A program made the position numbers and the translations under genes. The notes below the pieces were generated by a model, which was not told the DNA's origin, did no database searches, and saw nothing but the letters and a program-made list of their open reading frames with translations. Below, in pieces: positions 57,182 through 57,230 of a stretch of 57,230 bases of DNA (position 1 is the stretch's first letter; each line of letters starts with the position of its first letter). Source of the DNA: Magnetococcales bacterium (GTDB lineage Bacteria; Pseudomonadota; Magnetococcia; Magnetococcales; Magnetaquicoccaceae). Location of the stretch: positions 1-57,230 of the forward strand of contig JAANAU010000022.1 of assembly GCA_011089965.1 (NCBI GenBank). The letters are read 5' to 3'.

Positions 57182-57230
57182 CCAGGGGGGTTACCCCCCT
57201 GGTGGGGTCCAGGGGTGAAACCCCTGGGAC
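57182..57230. repeat. GC-rich double hairpin downstream of hisD, continuing to window edge
   Basis: Two adjacent hairpins: CCAGGGGGG-TTA-CCCCCCTGG (57182-57202, perfect 9-bp arms) and GTCCAGGGG-tgaaa-CCCCTGGGAC (57207-57230, one bulge). The stem motif CCAGGGG/CCCCTGG also occurs at 28858-28877. It is probably a dispersed repeat that could also end hisD transcription, though no T-run is visible before the window stops. Confidence 0.7.

Overview
The window looks like a chromosomal segment of a Gram-negative, flagellated proteobacterium of moderate to high GC content. An outer membrane is implied by a TamA/TamB pair and MurA, motility by a flagellar rod protein, and dense signalling by a giant hybrid histidine kinase, a PilZ protein, a Ser/Thr kinase and a hemerythrin fusion. 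The mix would suit a magnetotactic alphaproteobacterium-like lineage such as Magnetococcia, but no magnetosome gene is present, so this is a weak guess. Most genes are ordinary housekeeping genes in tight operons with 4-nt ATGA/GTGA overlaps. Several AT-richer or repeat-bearing accessory islands lie between them.

Layout. 1-5.4 kb: a large RTX/EF-hand calcium-binding protein (3' end outside the window), a coupled small membrane protein, an AT-rich gap and a stray fragment of the RTX repeat. 5.5-9.9 kb: gltX, then a SEC-C/TPR protein overlapping aspS. 10.2-14.9 kb: CBS membrane protein, rhodanese, unknown protein, Ser/Thr kinase fused to an FGE-sulfatase-like domain, a DUF4160-DUF2442 pair and a PilZ protein. 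15-19.8 kb: pepN, an orphan flgG-like gene, an XRE regulator and a secreted nuclease. 20-22 kb: a near-perfect tandem duplication of an Rpn-family nuclease gene. 22-28.5 kb: an argJ-HAD-hybrid kinase operon.

28.9-35.5 kb is the most unusual region. It is a compact three-gene cluster with two different fold-type I PLP enzymes followed by a 944-aa protein with two cyanophycin-synthetase-like ATP-grasp domains and a C-terminal acylphosphatase domain. The first ATP-grasp domain has lost its metal-binding E-x-N motif. I interpret the cluster as a candidate amino-acid-derived amide or peptide biosynthesis system. Product and substrates are unknown.

35.5-41.3 kb: a DJ-1 family gene with an unknown partner, then murA-hisH-hisA-hisF-hisI-hisE. 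41.3-47.5 kb: a DUF47 PhoU-like protein, a NYN-domain protein, a third Rpn-family gene, a metallo-beta-lactamase/double cNMP-binding/hemerythrin fusion and an unknown protein. 47.5-52.6 kb: tamA-tamB. 52.6-55.7 kb: a RelE-like/HTH toxin-antitoxin pair, then a J-domain protein, an unknown protein and pcm. 55.8-57.1 kb: hisD, followed by a GC-rich double-hairpin element related to one at 28.86 kb. No rRNA, tRNA, CRISPR array or insertion-sequence transposase was recognised.
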